A stretch of 64,000 nt of DNA, taken from Aristolochia californica (taxonomy: Eukaryota > Streptophyta > Magnoliopsida > Piperales > Aristolochiaceae). The notes under the pieces are model-generated. The model had not been told where the DNA came from. It saw only the letters and a list, made by a program, of their open reading frames with translations, and searched no databases. Each line of letters begins with the position of its first letter. Position 1 is the first letter of the stretch. Below, piece after piece: positions 9,926 to 22,555 of this stretch. The stretch is taken from positions 1 through 64,000 of the forward strand of contig JARWKL010000006.1 in NCBI GenBank assembly GCA_029961685.1, read 5' to 3'. Both the position numbers and the translations under genes were made by a program.

Positions 9926-12900
9926 TACGACGCTTAATCAAACTCGCCTAGACTCATTCCCATTGCTGTCTGATTATTCGGCTTTGGTTTTTTTTTTTTT
10001 TGCTTCAGCTGCTTATGTTTTTGATTAATTTCGTCAGTGAGTGCAGTTTTTTTAAAAAGGATTCCAGTTTTTAAAATACTGTCAACCCAAGTCTGCATTC
10101 CTCCAGCAGTGTGCAGGAAGGAGATCAAAGTGATGGGTTCTTATTGGTTGATTTTCATAGCTTTCTCCATTCTGTATATTTATCTTGGAGAGGCTCATAT
10201 GAAACCATTTTTCCAGTGTCATTGTGGGTGATTGAACTTGGTATGGAGCCTTATCTTTTCAGAACTTGACTGTCAGTTTCCCGGGGTCTGTTGCATCCAC
10301 TGCTTCTGCCAATGGAATCTCGATGTATGGAGATTTATATAAAACTGCTCAAATTGTGTACGTTCTGTGGCCAATATCTGTAGTCATTTCTGTTGGGAGA
10401 ATTGTGTTTTAATCTTCTAAAATTTGTCAATTTGCAATCTATATTTTTTAGTTTTAAACTATCATATGTTTTGTTACTCTTGAAATACAATTTGGCCATA
10501 AATTGATGGTCTATTTCTATTCTGTTATATATCATTAATATGCTCAGTTACCATTTTACCATGGGTGTATTGATATACAATGGAAGTATTTGAAGGAATA
10601 TACTATTTTTATAAAGGTACTAACTGTAGGCTGATTTTGTCAATTGTGTAATTTTAAATTGAGGGAATTAACTTTAGAGTTTTTAATGCTCATTTCATGG
10701 TTACACTGATCGTGTGGAAACGAATGTTGCCTCAGTTCAGGCATCAAGTACAGATTGTATGTCACTAGAGAAGTAGATTATGTGCCACCAAAATCAAAAT
10801 ACCATCATCATGAATAAATCAAGCTTATATGAGATGAATTAAAAGAATTGGAGAAAAGGCAAAGGATAACAGAAATGGTATTACCCGAGATCAGTATAAG
10901 AATTAACTATATAAAGTTTATTTCTTTCTAATAAAATACTGAGGTCTTCTTTTGTCATGAAGATTTGCTTTACTTCTTTCATGCTGAAGTCACATGATAA
11001 CTTGTCAATGACCATTTGTACATATGTGAGGATTGTAGTGTCTTGTATCTGCCAGTTATTACTTTGCAGTGACCACTCGACAACTGGAGACTAGTTTTTT
11101 ATCTTGAGGATGTGGCTTTTACTTTTCTGAAGCAAGCATCGAGGAATAACTTGTTGATGTATCTTTCAAATGCATCAAATTCAACTTTAACACTAGTGGC
11201 AACATCTTACTTTGAATGAAAATGATTAAACAAAACTTTTATAGAAATTAATCCGACGCTGCTTGTTGCGAGAAGGTTGGGCCTGATAAGTAGTTATAGG
11301 TAATTGTTCGATCCTGTGTCAACAAGGAAAGAAGAACAGAAAACTGTCCACTAGTTTCTGGTAATGTGGTGCTTTGTAGGACTGCAAGATATGAAATGGA
11401 AGCAAGAAAAATTGATGCTTGTTGTGAAGGCCATGAGCAATAAAGAGGAAATCTTAGTCAATATCATGTACAGGCAGCCTGGTCTTGTCTTCTGAATGCT
11501 GAGTGGATAATACATTTGGTCTTGATGCTGTTGAAAGCATCAATGGACACTTTAAAAATGTCAATTTCATGTGAGCTGATGTAATTTCTCCAGAACTTTA
11601 GTTTGCTCCAGAATCCATGGATTTGATCTTCTTGAACTGGCTATTAATGTATTTGTCTGATATTGAGGTAATCCTTAACTGGGATTAGTTTCTTTTGAAC
11701 TGGAGATGTCCTCTACCCACATTTTTGAGAAGCTGAATCAAATATTTTTTAGATAACTAAAAATTCTACAGAAATAGAATCTTTTGGTCACAATTGCAAA
11801 CTGTGGCGAAGAATTAATCTGATTGTGTACTATCTGACTCTGGGAAAGAATTAATCAAATTGTGGACTATCTGATTTTGGAGATACTTCTACAGGCAGGG
11901 TTTATATATTCTAGGCAATTGTGCTTGAGATGCTTGTGGATCCTGAGGCTGGTTTTGGTTATCATGTTTGTCCTCTTTGAAAGCTAATTGTTACACATGA
12001 GCATAACCAGCAGATAGTGACACTGATATTAAGTTAGGTGTTGTTGATGTCCTTTCTGAACTTGGAATAATACATTGGGCATAATTCATATGTTATGGAA
12101 CCTTCTTTTATCTTTGTCTTGAGTAAATATCAAACCTTTTATAACTCATTACATAAGACTTTGTGGCCAAATGGATAAGCCACTGGTTTAACTGGAGAAT
12201 CTGGGTTCGATTCCTTGCAAAGTCGTTTATGTGTTGTGGGATTGAGCAGATTTTGGCATGACTATGAGTGCTTATTAAGCTACCTGCATATAGAGCATTA
12301 AAAATTAACAACTAAACCACCGGGCTTATTTATTTTTTCCACTGACAATTTGTATAACTGACCTGGATGAAAGTAGTTAGGAAAAGTTGAAGAAGGGTAG
12401 CTTGATTGAGTTAGTTAATGCTAGTGCAAATTGAGGAGGATGGCTCACACAAATTATTTTGTAGGGTTGTCATGAAGCTAGGACAATGCAGACATGTTGA
12501 TTATGATCTCTTCTTCAACCCTAGAATATTTCTTCTTTACTTAATGTTTCTTATATTTCCGTTGTTCAACCTCCAAAGAACAATGTTTCTTGTATTTCTT
12601 TAATAAAAGCTCGATCTTTCAAATTGCGAGCCCAGAATCAGAGTTTGCAAGCATACATTGATACTCTAATTATTTTGCAGGCATACACTGAGGAAAAACA
12701 CTTATTTGGGCCTGCATCTCAGCATTTGAATAGCAAAAAGCATGCAGCTGACTGGTGAACAAGATGGGATGCTAGAAATGTGTTTTTGCAGTTGCAGGTG
12801 ACCCTTCCTTTGTTTAACAATAAGAGCTAGCACATATTTGACTCATTTGCTACTTTTATAGGCTTAGAAAAAGGAAGAGTCTGTAAATTCATTTGGTTTT

Positions 12901-14060
12901 TTATATGAAGGAGAGTCTATTAACTCATTTGGGTTTTCTCTATGAATGTGACTAATCAAAGACTTACAAAGCAGTCACCGTTGCACATCGAACTTGTCTA
13001 TCAACGAAATTTTTTATTTTCCTGAGATGATTTCGCGGAGATGTTCTTCAAAATTATTTATCAAGAGATGTCCAGCTGCTTATATTTTATTTCATGTTGA
13101 TACAGGGGCATAGGAAACATTCTCCTTTTAATTTCACTTTAATTTAGTGATATAAATGGTAATGATAAATTAAGGCAGTCCTGACAGCTTGATTTGGTAT
13201 TTTTGAAGAGAATTTCCAGTGAAGAACAATCATGTAAGTCATTGTAGGCTCTGCCTGCAATCTCAGCATAGATGACCCTGTTAGCAAATTCACAACATAG
13301 AAGATTCCCTTTCCAGTGTTTTTTTTTTTTTTTTTGAGGGAAGTGTGTGAATTTCCTGTTATTGTTTTTGTTCCTACATAATACATCCTTCTGGGAAGTG
13401 TGTGATGCCCTCTCCAGGCATTCGATAGCACGTTTTACTTTTTTGTTTAGAGTTATTAAGTTTTTAAGACTTTTTAACCTTTTCACCATTACAGATGTGT
13501 AATTTGTGTTCAATACTTCTATGTTTATACTTAGTTCTATTGTTCCCCTGTCCTTGGTATAGCTGCATTTGAGGTTTGTTCATGCTTCTGGAGGCTGATG
13601 CTTCATGTTAACAAAAGTTAGATCTACGTGGCTTTCTCAATGCAAAGAATTAGATATTTAGCAGGATGGAATTGCAGTAAGAATTTCATTAACCTGTTTA
13701 ATGGTATCTTGCCCCAATGATTCATGTTATAAACAACATTATGAGCGTTGGATCTAAAGTTGTGATAAGCTGCTTGAACCTTCCTCCATTCTTCCCTTCA
13801 TTTGCTAGCTCCTTTTTCAGAACGTGTCTCATGTCTTTCCTCAACAATTGCACGTTGTGTCATGGTCATCAAATCAATTGGACACAGCTCTTCTCACTGT
13901 GGCTCATGCTCTGTCAAAGTGTGCCTAAACACGTGTCTAAGAATCCAAGATTTAACTGAGAAGATTTCTTGCCCAAATGTGTAGGGTGCTAGTGTGTGTT
14001 TTGCATGATAGCCGGATGATTTTTCCGGTGTCATGTATCATCCACCAATTGTCATCGGTG
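9926..14060. other. Long stretch without a recognised gene (possible decayed intron-rich gene)
   Basis: If module B is a real first exon, this would be the body of its gene. A few exon-like blocks with AG and GT borders can be found (for example 12682-12798 after TTTTGCAG and before GTGACC), but their translations match no family I recognise and contain stops. A tRNA-like sequence at 12157 is listed separately. A 34-bp segment near 12545 ('GTTGTTCAACCTCCAAAG' core) recurs near 32110, so some dispersed repeat is present. Confidence 0.35.
12157..12225 (+). tRNA. tRNA-Arg-like sequence, probably a degenerate pseudogene or SINE head
   Basis: A perfect 7-bp acceptor stem is formed by 12157-12163 (GACTTTG) and 12218-12224 (CAAAGTC). 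The A box TGGCCAAATGG (12164-12174) and B box GGTTCGATTCC (12204-12214) fit the RNA polymerase III consensus. The overall sequence is like plant tRNA-Arg (GACTCCGTGGCC... family). It is 69 nt, about 4 nt short: the anticodon arm has lost bases and the D stem does not pair well. That argues for a pseudogene or a tRNA-derived SINE head rather than a working tRNA. No clear SINE body or poly-A follows. Confidence 0.55.
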
Positions 14061-16215
14061 TTCTCATTGTTCTTTTTTTTTTAAATGGTGCAAAGCTTTT
14101 ATTAAAGAGAGCTATAAAGCCAAACTAGTACAACATCGGGTACAGCAAAGGATACAATGTAGGATACAGGCTCTAGATAACCTTGTCTAGATGTCAAATG
14201 AGGATACGGTACAGATGGCAGCGTTGCTGACTCCAGAATTGGCAATCTTGTCTGCAATTGAATTGGCTGATCTAGGAATTTTTCTCTAGGCAATGTGCCA
14301 TTCATCAGATAGATTTGAAATTTCATCAAAGATCTTTCTCATAGCCCAGGGAGCTGAATTCTTTTTGCTGCCCCAGCCGATGACACGTGTGGAGTCGCCC
14401 TCTAGGATTAAGGGGCCTCCGAGGTGTTGTTTGAATAGCTTGATGCCTTCCAAAAGAGCTAGGATTCTGCTACATTAGATGAACAGCAATCGGCTGGACC
14501 TAAGAAGGCCGGCAAGACTTGCCCTTGGCTGTTTCTGAAAACTCCTACCACTCCAGCAGGCCCTGGATTTCTTTTAGAGGATTCATTAAAGTTTACTTTA
14601 CACCAGGATGATGGAGGCTGCCATTCTACCATCACCTTTGGTTTAGGGGCACCAAAATGGATTGTTTTTCCCCAAAATTTCCTAATGGTGGAGCTTGAGA
14701 AAGGGTGTACACCATGGAGGCTTTGCCCATGAGCTATGAAGTACCTTTTCTATGACCCCACTGACCCACTGATTGAACTGCTTTTGGCTTCACAAGTTCT
14801 GCTGTTTCTCTCCAACCACAGGTGCCAACGGACTGCTGCTAAATGATTTCCATAGAGCTTTCCCATAGAAGGCCAAGGGACATGAGCGTCATTGTTGTAC
14901 AAGGAGGTTGAGTGATAGAGGCACACAGAGGCAGATGCCAAACTTTAGAAGTATGACACTCCAAATCAATCTACTGAATTGGCAGTGTATGAGAATGTGG
15001 TCACAGCTCTCTTCCTCATCACCAAAGCTTTCAAAGTGATTTTACAATCTGCTGTCCTCTCTTAGTTAGTTCATCACAAGAGAGTATCTTTGCATGAGCA
15101 GCAACCCATAGAAATTGCATGACCTTTTTAGGGGCCACAAGCTTCCCAACTAGACTGGGGCCTAGGGGCCTGATTTGGGGAGGGGTAATCTGGCATCTGT
15201 AGAAAGAAGCTACCGAGAAATTGACTAGGGGCAGGCCTTCCATATTATTTCGTCTTGTCCCTGAATTAAAATGTAGTGTGCCAATTCTAGTAATGCAAGT
15301 AACTTAGCTACTTCCTCTGTTTCAAGGTCATTTAGATTCCTCCTTAGGTGTAAATTCCAGCTCCCATGAGTTTCTGTAGGTCTGGATTCCAGCACTTAAA
15401 TCTGTTTGTTCTGAGCAAGGTTGAATAGTCTCGGGAATTCTAAGCATAGTGGGCTATCCCCCACCCAACAATCTGTCCAGAACTTGACTAAAGAGCCATT
15501 TCTAACATCGAATCTGAGGTGTTGTTACAATTTTGGTTTTTGCTTCAGAATTGATTTCCATATGCGATTGTATGCTGAAATTGTCACTTGGGGGTAGTCA
15601 ATGCTGGGGGTTCCCACCATATTTTGAATCAATTACTTTTCTCCATAGTGATCCTTTTTCTGTGGCATATGTCCAAATTCACTTTGATAGTAGTGCCTCC
15701 TTCATGGTTTTGATTTTTGATACCCAGTTCACCATGTTCTTTTGTGAACACTTTGTCACATTTGACCATTGGGTATTTGAATTAATTTGAACTACCTCAC
15801 CATAGGAAATTTCTGAGTTGCTTCCAGTTTGGATGCCACATTTGCTGGACAAGATAGTGAGGACAGGAAATAATTTGGGATACCCACTAAGATAGCTTTG
15901 ATTAGTGTGGTTTGGCCTGTTTGTGAGAGTAACTGACCTCTTCATGTGTCCAGTCTTCTCTAACACCTGTCCAGAATTGTTTGTCAATGTTGTTTAGTTG
16001 CTCTACCATAAAGAGTGCAATCCCAGATAGGATGAGGGGAGCTGAAATGTTTTGCTACCTAGTATTTGAACCATTTGTTTTTTGCATGTAACCACTAAGA
16101 TTGAGGCCTATTAATCCAAAATTTCCCCAAGTGGCACTTTGATGGCACAGATCTCATATAAGTTCAATAGTGCTTTTATATTCAAAACGAGCTCTAGCTG
16201 CCCATCACATTGAAT
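14060..16215 (-). mobile_element. 5'-truncated L1-like LINE, decayed (RT C-terminus, zf-RVT, RNase H)
   Basis: Read on the minus strand from 16215: 'CHQSATWGNFGLIGLNL' (equivalent of QKVNWGKTSLMGFN in the LINE at 19807), then 'GQLLSQTG' and 'AILVGIPNYFLSSLSCP' near 15900. A zf-RVT block 'KKVMQFLWVAAHAKIL' follows near 15120, 'HLWLERNSRTCEAK' near 14800, and the RNase H tail 'RSANSIADKIANSG' near 14250. A T-run near 14072-14083 is the poly-A tail on the other strand. The element lacks the endonuclease and RT core and has many shifts and stops. It is not active. Confidence 0.85.
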
Positions 16216-16469
16216 TGATGCGGCCTTAGGTATGTCTTTCCTGTAATGAAGGTGGATAGAGGAAGAATGGAAGAAGAAGAAGAGGAGCAGAGAGTAGAGG
16301 GGAGATGAGGGAACCAGTTGGGAAAATTTTCCAAAACTCTATTATCTCTTCAGTCTTACAGTTCACATATATAATGACTGGAAACCCTAATTGAGATTTA
16401 AAATAACAAAAATGTCCTTCAACAAATAAAATAATTACTCCTAAGGATAATTCAAATTGAGGATAATAA

Positions 16470-16622
16470 AATTATAAAACCCTAAACCCTAACCCCTAAC
16501 CCCTTAACCCTAAACCCTTAAACCCCTAAACCCTAACCCCTAACCCCTAAACCCTTAAACCCCTAAACCCCCAAACCCTAAACTCTAAACCCCAAAATCC
16601 TAAACCCTCAACACGTATAGCA
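16470..16622. repeat. Interstitial telomere-like repeat, 150 bp
   Basis: Dense CCCTAAA, CCCTAACC and CCCTTAAA units in the same orientation as the chromosome end, about 14 kb from the end. The units are mixed, so the array is old or was copied from variant telomere DNA. It lies between a LINE and a fold-back element. Confidence 0.85.
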
Positions 16623-16935
16623 TCTTGGAACCGTTTTGGGCATAATCACATGTAAAAAGATGTAATAATAATATCAAACTCTGACATATAATGGTATAGT
16701 TATCTTGTCGTCCAACTACAATCCCATGCTTGTTCAACAAAACTAGATTGGGAGACACGAAAGCATGAATTTTCTATCAAGTACTTTGAACTAGACCAAT
16801 AACTACTAAATTTTTTTAATAAAATTTTATATAGTTCAGAGAGTAAGATGTCAACTTAAAGATTTTTTAGAAACTCATATGACCAGGACTACTTCTACCT
16901 TTTCATGGAATCCATGTTTCCAATTAGGGTCTGTA

Positions 16936-17646
16936 TGGAACCCACAAACAAGAAAAGTAAAGGGGAGATAAATGTTTTGTGTTGTTTGGCAACAGAGAAT
17001 CATTGAGAGAAAATGAAATAAGAGACAAAATCATAGTTAATAATTTTTCTCTCACAAAATAATGGAATTTGGGGAGAAAAGAAAAGAAAAAGAAACTTGA
17101 GATGAAATTTTTATCATCCAAAATTTTAAATATTACTAATTTTATTTTCTTTTTTATTTTCCATGTGTATCCAAACAAAAAAAACTACATTTCTCTTCCA
17201 TTTTCTCTCTTATTTTTCATGGGCATCCAAACAAGAGAAAAGAAACCTCTTTTCTTTTCTTTTATCTTTCTCTTTCTTTTATTTTCTCTCCACTTTATGC
17301 TTAGGGTGTGTTTGGAACACAAAAAGTGGAGAGAAAGAAAAAAAGAGAGGTTTATTTTATATTATTGGATGCCCATGGAAGATGAAAGAGAAAACGGAAG
17401 AGAAATATAGTTTTTTCTTATTTGGATATACATGGAAAATAAAAAAATAAAAAAATAAAATTTAAAAATTTCTCTCAAATTTCTATTTATTTTCTTTTCT
17501 CCCCAAATTTAATCATTTTGTGAGAGAAAAATTATCAACTAAGAGGGTGATTTTCTCTCTTATTTTCTTTTCTTTAAATGATTATCTATCGCCAAACAAT
17601 AGAAAATACTTTTCTCTCCTATTTTCTTTTCTTTTATATGATTCCA
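16936..17646. mobile_element. Fold-back/MITE-like element, 0.7-kb imperfect palindrome
   Basis: The left half (16937 to about 17290) and the reverse complement of the right half (about 17300 to 17645) align along nearly their full length. Matching blocks include TTGTTTGGCAACAGAG with TTGTTTGGCGATAGAT, AATTTTTCTCTCACAAAAT in both arms, TTTGGGGAGAAAAGAAAA in both arms, and TCCATGTGTATCCAAA with TCCATGTATATCCAAA. TGTTTGGAT motifs recur inside, so it may be two related MITEs inserted head to head. No coding capacity; all frames here are mirror translations of the A/T and TTTTCT tracts. Confidence 0.8.
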
Positions 17647-17825
17647 AATTGTCGAAATATTTCCCCAGAATTCAATATTACACAGGGATTTTTGAGAGCT
17701 CCCTTTCCCAATTTCCCCCTTTCTCTCATATACTCGTAAGAAATAACCCTCAGAAAATTACAATAATGCCCTTCCCCACTTAAGCTATTATATATATATA
17801 TATACACGATAACATCCCCCCTCAA

Positions 17826-19067
17826 ATGGAGAGAAATCTATTGAAGAGTGTCAAAACTTGCAAGCTTGATTTCTACAAGTTTTGTGTTCTTGGGAAACAG
17901 AATAAGGTGCAGTTCATGACAGCCACACACAAGACAGAGGGGATTTTTTACCATGTTCATTAAGATGTTTGGGGGCCAGTAAGAGTAACATCACGAAGAG
18001 GACGCATGTATTTTGTGACCTTTATTAATGACTACTCACGAAAGGTTTGGGTATACTTCATGCAACACAAATCAGAAACGTTTACCAAGTTCAAGTTGTG
18101 GAAAACTGAAGTAGAAAACCAGACAGGGAGGAAGATTAAATGCCTCAGGTCAGACAATGGTATTGAGTACACAGATTCAAAGTTCAAGGAGTTGTGTGAG
18201 CAACATGGGATTAAGAAACACTTCACAGTATGCAAGATACCACCACAAAACGGTGTGGCGGAAAGGATGAACAAAACAATAGCTGAACGAGTCAGATGTT
18301 TTAGGTTGAATGCAGGGCTTACAAAGAACTTCTGGGTAGAAGCAGTGAATATGGCATGTTTCTTGATTAACAGATCACCTAGATCAACACTAGATGGGAA
18401 AGTATCAGAGAAGGTGTGGAAAGGCAGTGAGGTAGACTACTCTAGTTTGAGAGTGTTTGGTTGTCCAACCTATGTACATCTATGTACATGTTTTTAGTGA
18501 GGAGAGGTTGAAGCTTGACGCGAAGTCTAGACAATGTATCTTTCTGGGGTATCAGAAAGGGGTGAAAGACTACAAGCTATGGGATCCGAAGGCAAACAAG
18601 ATGGTGATCAGTAGAGATGTAGTTTTTGATAAAAAAAAACCATGTTGCAGCATACTCAGGAAGAAGAGAAACCGGTGCAAGAAAATTGCAGCACCAATGA
18701 TCATGTGATGCAGGTGGAGCTAGAGAACCATGGCAGAGAAGAGGATACTGAGCATGCAGAGAGTTCTAGCTCAGGTGATCAGCCACATCACAGTATAGCC
18801 ACATCCATACCCAAACGCACTATCAAGCCTCCTACCAGGTATGGTTTTGAAGATTTGGTTTCTTATGCTCTTATTATTAGTAGCGGGGATCCTACTACTT
18901 TTCAAGAGGCAGTACGAAGCCAAGAGAAAAGTAGATGGATGAGTGTTATGGTGGAGGAGATGGAGTCTCTGCATAAAAACCAGACATGGGAGTTGGTGGA
19001 GCTTCCTGAGGGAAAGAGAGTGATAGGGTGCAAATCGGTGTATAAGAAGAAAGAAGCAATATCATAA
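17826..19067 (+). pseudogene. Copia integrase region (Tork type)
   Basis: Near 17826 a Met starts the tail of a GAG-pre-integrase zinc region (single intact Cys, 'FCVLGKQNKVQF'). An in-frame stop at 17960-17962 precedes 'DVWGPVRV'. From 18006 the integrase core reads 'YFVTFINDYSRKVWVYFM' (first Asp), 'CLRSDNGIEYTDSKF' (second Asp) and 'PPQNGVAERMNKTIAER' (catalytic Glu). It continues through 'VFGCPTYVH', breaks frame near 18490, and resumes as 'RLKLDAKSRQCIFLGY' and the linker to RT, 'TWELVELPEGKRVIGCKSVYKKK'-like near 19020. It is inactive because of stops and frameshifts. Confidence 0.85.
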
Positions 19068-19806
19068 AAAATGGGGAAAAATTCAAGCCTTGTCTAGTAG
19101 CAAAGGGTTACTCACAGAGGAAAGGGATTGACTATGATGAGGTCTTCTCCCATGTGGTCAGACACACCTCCATTAGAGCAGTGGAGTAGATGGATGTAAA
19201 GACAACTTTCCTTCATGGTGACTTGGAGGAACAAATTTACATGGTGCAACTAGAAGAGTTTAGTCACCCTGGACAAGAACATTTGGTTTGTAATTTGAAG
19301 AAATCACTTTATGGGCTGAAGCAGTCTCCGAGGTAGTGGTACAAGCGATTTGATTCTTACATGATCCGGATTGACTACGAAAGGTGTGAGTATTATTGTT
19401 GTGTTTATGTGAAAAGCCTTGATGATGATTCTTTTATTTTTCTGCTACTTTATGTGGATGATATATTGATTGCAGCAAAGAGTATGAGTTGAAGACTTTG
19501 TTGAATAGAGAATTTGACATGAAGGATTTGGGTGTGGCCAAGAAGATTCTTGGGATGGAGATTAGCAAGGACAAAGCTTCCAGGAGATTATGACTATCTT
19601 AACATATCTATGTTGAGAACGTGTTGGACAGGTTCATCATAGGTAATGTAAAACCAATAAGTATACCTTTGGCGAATCATTTCAGATTGTCTACCACTTA
19701 GTGACAGAAGACAGATGACGAAGTTCATGACATGTCAAAGGTCCCATATATGCCAGTGCAGGGGTGTTTGATGTATGCTATCAGAGTGGTTAGCAAGTTT
19801 CTTTCA
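19068..19806 (+). pseudogene. Copia reverse transcriptase region (Tork type)
   Basis: Following the integrase part, pieces in shifting frames read 'PCLVAKGYSQRKGIDYDEVF', '[13 protein letters not shown]' with a stop replacing the next Trp/Gln codon, and 'FLLLYVDDILIAAKS' (the YVDD catalytic motif, near 19450-19485). The end 'GCLMYAIRVV' lies near 19775. Several stops are C-to-T type. The LINE target site falls in this gene's next few codons, and the copia continues at 22611. Confidence 0.85.
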
Positions 19807-20091
19807 GATTTGGCCCTGATGGCTTCAATGGGGATTTCCTTAAAAGATTTTGGCCGCGTCTCAAGGGGGATGTCATAGCCATGGTTAATGGTTTTTTCAA
19901 CAACGGGATCACGTTCCATAGTATCGGTGCGTCCTTTATCACTTTGGTCCCGAAGAAAATCAGTGGAGAAACCAGAGGATTTCAGGCCTATCAGCCTCGT
20001 TTCTAGTGCATACAAGATTATAGCCAGAATTTTGACTCATCGTCTCAAAACTCTCCTTCCTACAGTAATTCACAAAGGGTAAGGCGCATTC

Positions 20092-21939
20092 TTGAAAGGT
20101 AGAGAGATCTTGGATTCTACTATGGTTGCCCATGAACTTATTGATCATTTTCAGCGCAATAAGGACCCAAGAATTGCCCTAAAGTTGGACCTTGAAAAGG
20201 CTTTTGACAGAGTCAATTGGATCCTATTGGATGAGATCATGAAAAAGATGGGTTTTGGCAACAAATGGAGATTCTGGATCAGAAGTTGTGTGGGTTCAGC
20301 ATCGTACTCCCTCCTCCTCAATGGCTCAGTATGTGGTTATTTTAAAGGGAGCAGAGGAATTAGACAAGGAGATCCTCTCTCCCCGCTTCTATTCAATATG
20401 ATTGGGGAATTTCTATCTGCAATGTTCTACTCGGCAGGAAATCTTGGGTGGCTCCCCCCTTCTAGCTCCAGTCCAGCTTTTAATACTCCCCTACTTCAGT
20501 ATGCAGATGATACCATCATTTTTGGAGTCGGCACTATTGATTGTGCAATAAAGATTAAAGCTGTGTTGGGGCTTTTTGAGTTAGCCTCTGGTCAGAAAGT
20601 AAATTGGGGAAAGACTTCCCTAATGGGCTTCAATGTTAATCCTGAGCTTCTCACTGAGATGGCAAATATATTTGGATGCACCTTAAGTCAATTACCCGTA
20701 ACATATCTTGGTTTACCTCTCTTCAATGGGCGTATATGCAGGAGGCTATGGAATCCGGTGGTAGAAAAAATGGAATTCCGATTATCATCATGGAAGGGGC
20801 GTCTTCTTAGTAAAGCGGGGAGACTCGTTCTCCTAAAGTCATGCATAGCAGGTATCCCAAATTATGCTTTGTCTTTCATGCCCTGCCCTATTGCTATTTG
20901 TAAGATCTTGGATAAGTTGAAAAGAAGATTCTTATGGAGGGGATCGAGTGATGCTTTTAAGTACCACCTGGTTAGTTGGGATGATGTTTGCAAGCCACAG
21001 AATATGGGGGGTCTGGGAATCCGGAAATCTAAAGACATGAATCAAGCTTTATTGTTAAAATGGCTATGGAAGTTTAACACTTACTCTTCAAATCTTTGGA
21101 AGGAAATGGTTCTCACAAAGCTAGGTAGTGAACCTCATTGGTGGATATCTGGGGGGAACCGTAGAACCCTCTCTCCTATATGGAGAGCGCTATATCTTCT
21201 GCTCCCAAAATTTCAATCTGCAAATAGATTCTATGCTGGGAATGGTAGATCGCTCAAGTTTTGGGACGACTTGTGGATAGGGCCGGAACGTCTGCAGACT
21301 GCTTTCAGAAGTCTTTTCCTTCTCACCACTCGCAGAGAAATATCAGTAGCTGAAGCTTTTGAGGGGGGAGGGATGAGCCTCCATCCTAGAAGGGGTCTCT
21401 CGGATAGTGAGGCATTGGAAGCTAGCCGATTGTTGGATTTAGTCGCTTCGTTCAAAATTCGTCCTTGGGAGGCTGACAAGCTCATTTGGTGGCCGGATAA
21501 AAAGGGGTCTTTCACGGTCTCATCGGCATACGAATTTTTAAAAGGTAGTAATTCAGCATGGAGGGAGAATGGGATCAATTTTGTATGGCGTTTATGTGCC
21601 CCTCCAAAGGTAAAATTTTTCATGTGGAGTGCCTGTCTAAGTAAAATCCTCTCGGCTGATGTATTGCGAAGAAGAGGCCACCCCTCTGTTGATCCCTTAT
21701 GTCCATTCCGTAACTCTGAGAACGAAACTATCAGACACATTCTACTACACTGTAGTTTCTCTTGGAAGGTGTGGATAAACATCCTTGGTAAGTTTGGGCT
21801 TCAATTCTGCATGGCGGAGGACCTCCTCACTTTTAGTAACTCACTCTTGGGTACCTCTATGCCGCGTCTTGGAAAGATGATGCTCTCTGCCTGTTCCAGT
21901 TTCATCCCGTGGGGGCTTTGGAATGAGAAGACGATTTGA
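20092..21939 (+). pseudogene. LINE reverse transcriptase and zf-RVT domain (ORF2 part)
   Basis: 615 codons without interruption. RT motifs visible in order are 'IALKLDLEKAFDRVNW' (first catalytic Asp), 'GIRQGDPLSPLLF' and 'LQYADDTIIFG' (the YADD catalytic pair), followed by 'GRLLSKAGRLVLLKSC'. The C-terminal zf-RVT segment reads 'WRLCAPPKVKFFMWSACL' and 'NETIRHILLHCSFSWKVW'. The preceding in-frame codons (from about 19985, 'EDFRPISLVSSAYKII') belong to the same domain but are cut off by a TAA near 20080. The RNase H domain follows in another frame after a small indel near 21925. Confidence 0.9.
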
Positions 21940-22555
21940 TGCTAAAAATGAATCTATAGACCGGGTTGCGGACAGAGTGGTGGGTCACATATCTACTTGG
22001 CTTTTAACAAAAAAAGCATTTTCTCCCTATCTGGGTTCCTCCATTAGTGAAAATTGGAGAAACTTGGCTTTGATACACATTGGAAAAAAACCTCCGGTCA
22101 TGCAAGAAAAGACTCCTCCAGCTCCTGGTTATCTCAAGCTAAATTTTGATGGTTCATCTCTTGGCAACCCTAGTATTTCTCGTTATGGTGGAGTAATTTC
22201 AGATCATTCCGGTAATCAGCTCTTCACGTATGCGGGGCCCCTTGGTATTTCTGATTCTACGAATGCAGAGTTACAGGCTCTCCTCTCCGGTCTTCGTGTT
22301 TTCAAAGAAAGATGTAGTGGGCCCCTCCAAGTTGAAGGGGATTCTAAAGTGGTGATTGGATGGTGTGAGAGAGTGTCTTCTCCTCCGTGGAGACATTGGG
22401 ATACATTTAAGGAAATTTTAGATATTACCTCAATTATTTCTTCTTGTTGGACCCACATTCCGAGATCCGCAAATTCAGCGGCAGATGTACTTGCCAGGCA
22501 GGGAGCTACCCTACAATCACTAGTTGTAAGGGAAATGCTCCCTCAAACTTTGTAA
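21923..22555 (+). pseudogene. LINE RNase H domain (ORF2 C-terminus)
   Basis: The frame carries 'YLKLNFDGSSLGNPS' (first Asp of RNase H), 'STNAELQALLSGLRV' (Glu), 'VEGDSKVVIGW' (Asp) and 'HIPRSANSAADVLARQGA' (last Asp), so all four acidic residues are present. It overlaps the RT frame by 17 bases because of an indel in the 'GLW-ERN' segment; in an intact element the two would be one protein. A-rich 3' UTR and tail follow. Confidence 0.9.

Noticed and set aside
17069..17783. Phe/Lys/Ser-rich frames across the fold-back element
   Set aside because: Mirror translations of the inverted arms; the peptides on opposite strands are the same because the DNA is palindromic.
21231..21782. 183-residue minus-strand frame inside the LINE
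   Set aside because: It is the antisense shadow of the conserved zf-RVT coding region on the plus strand.
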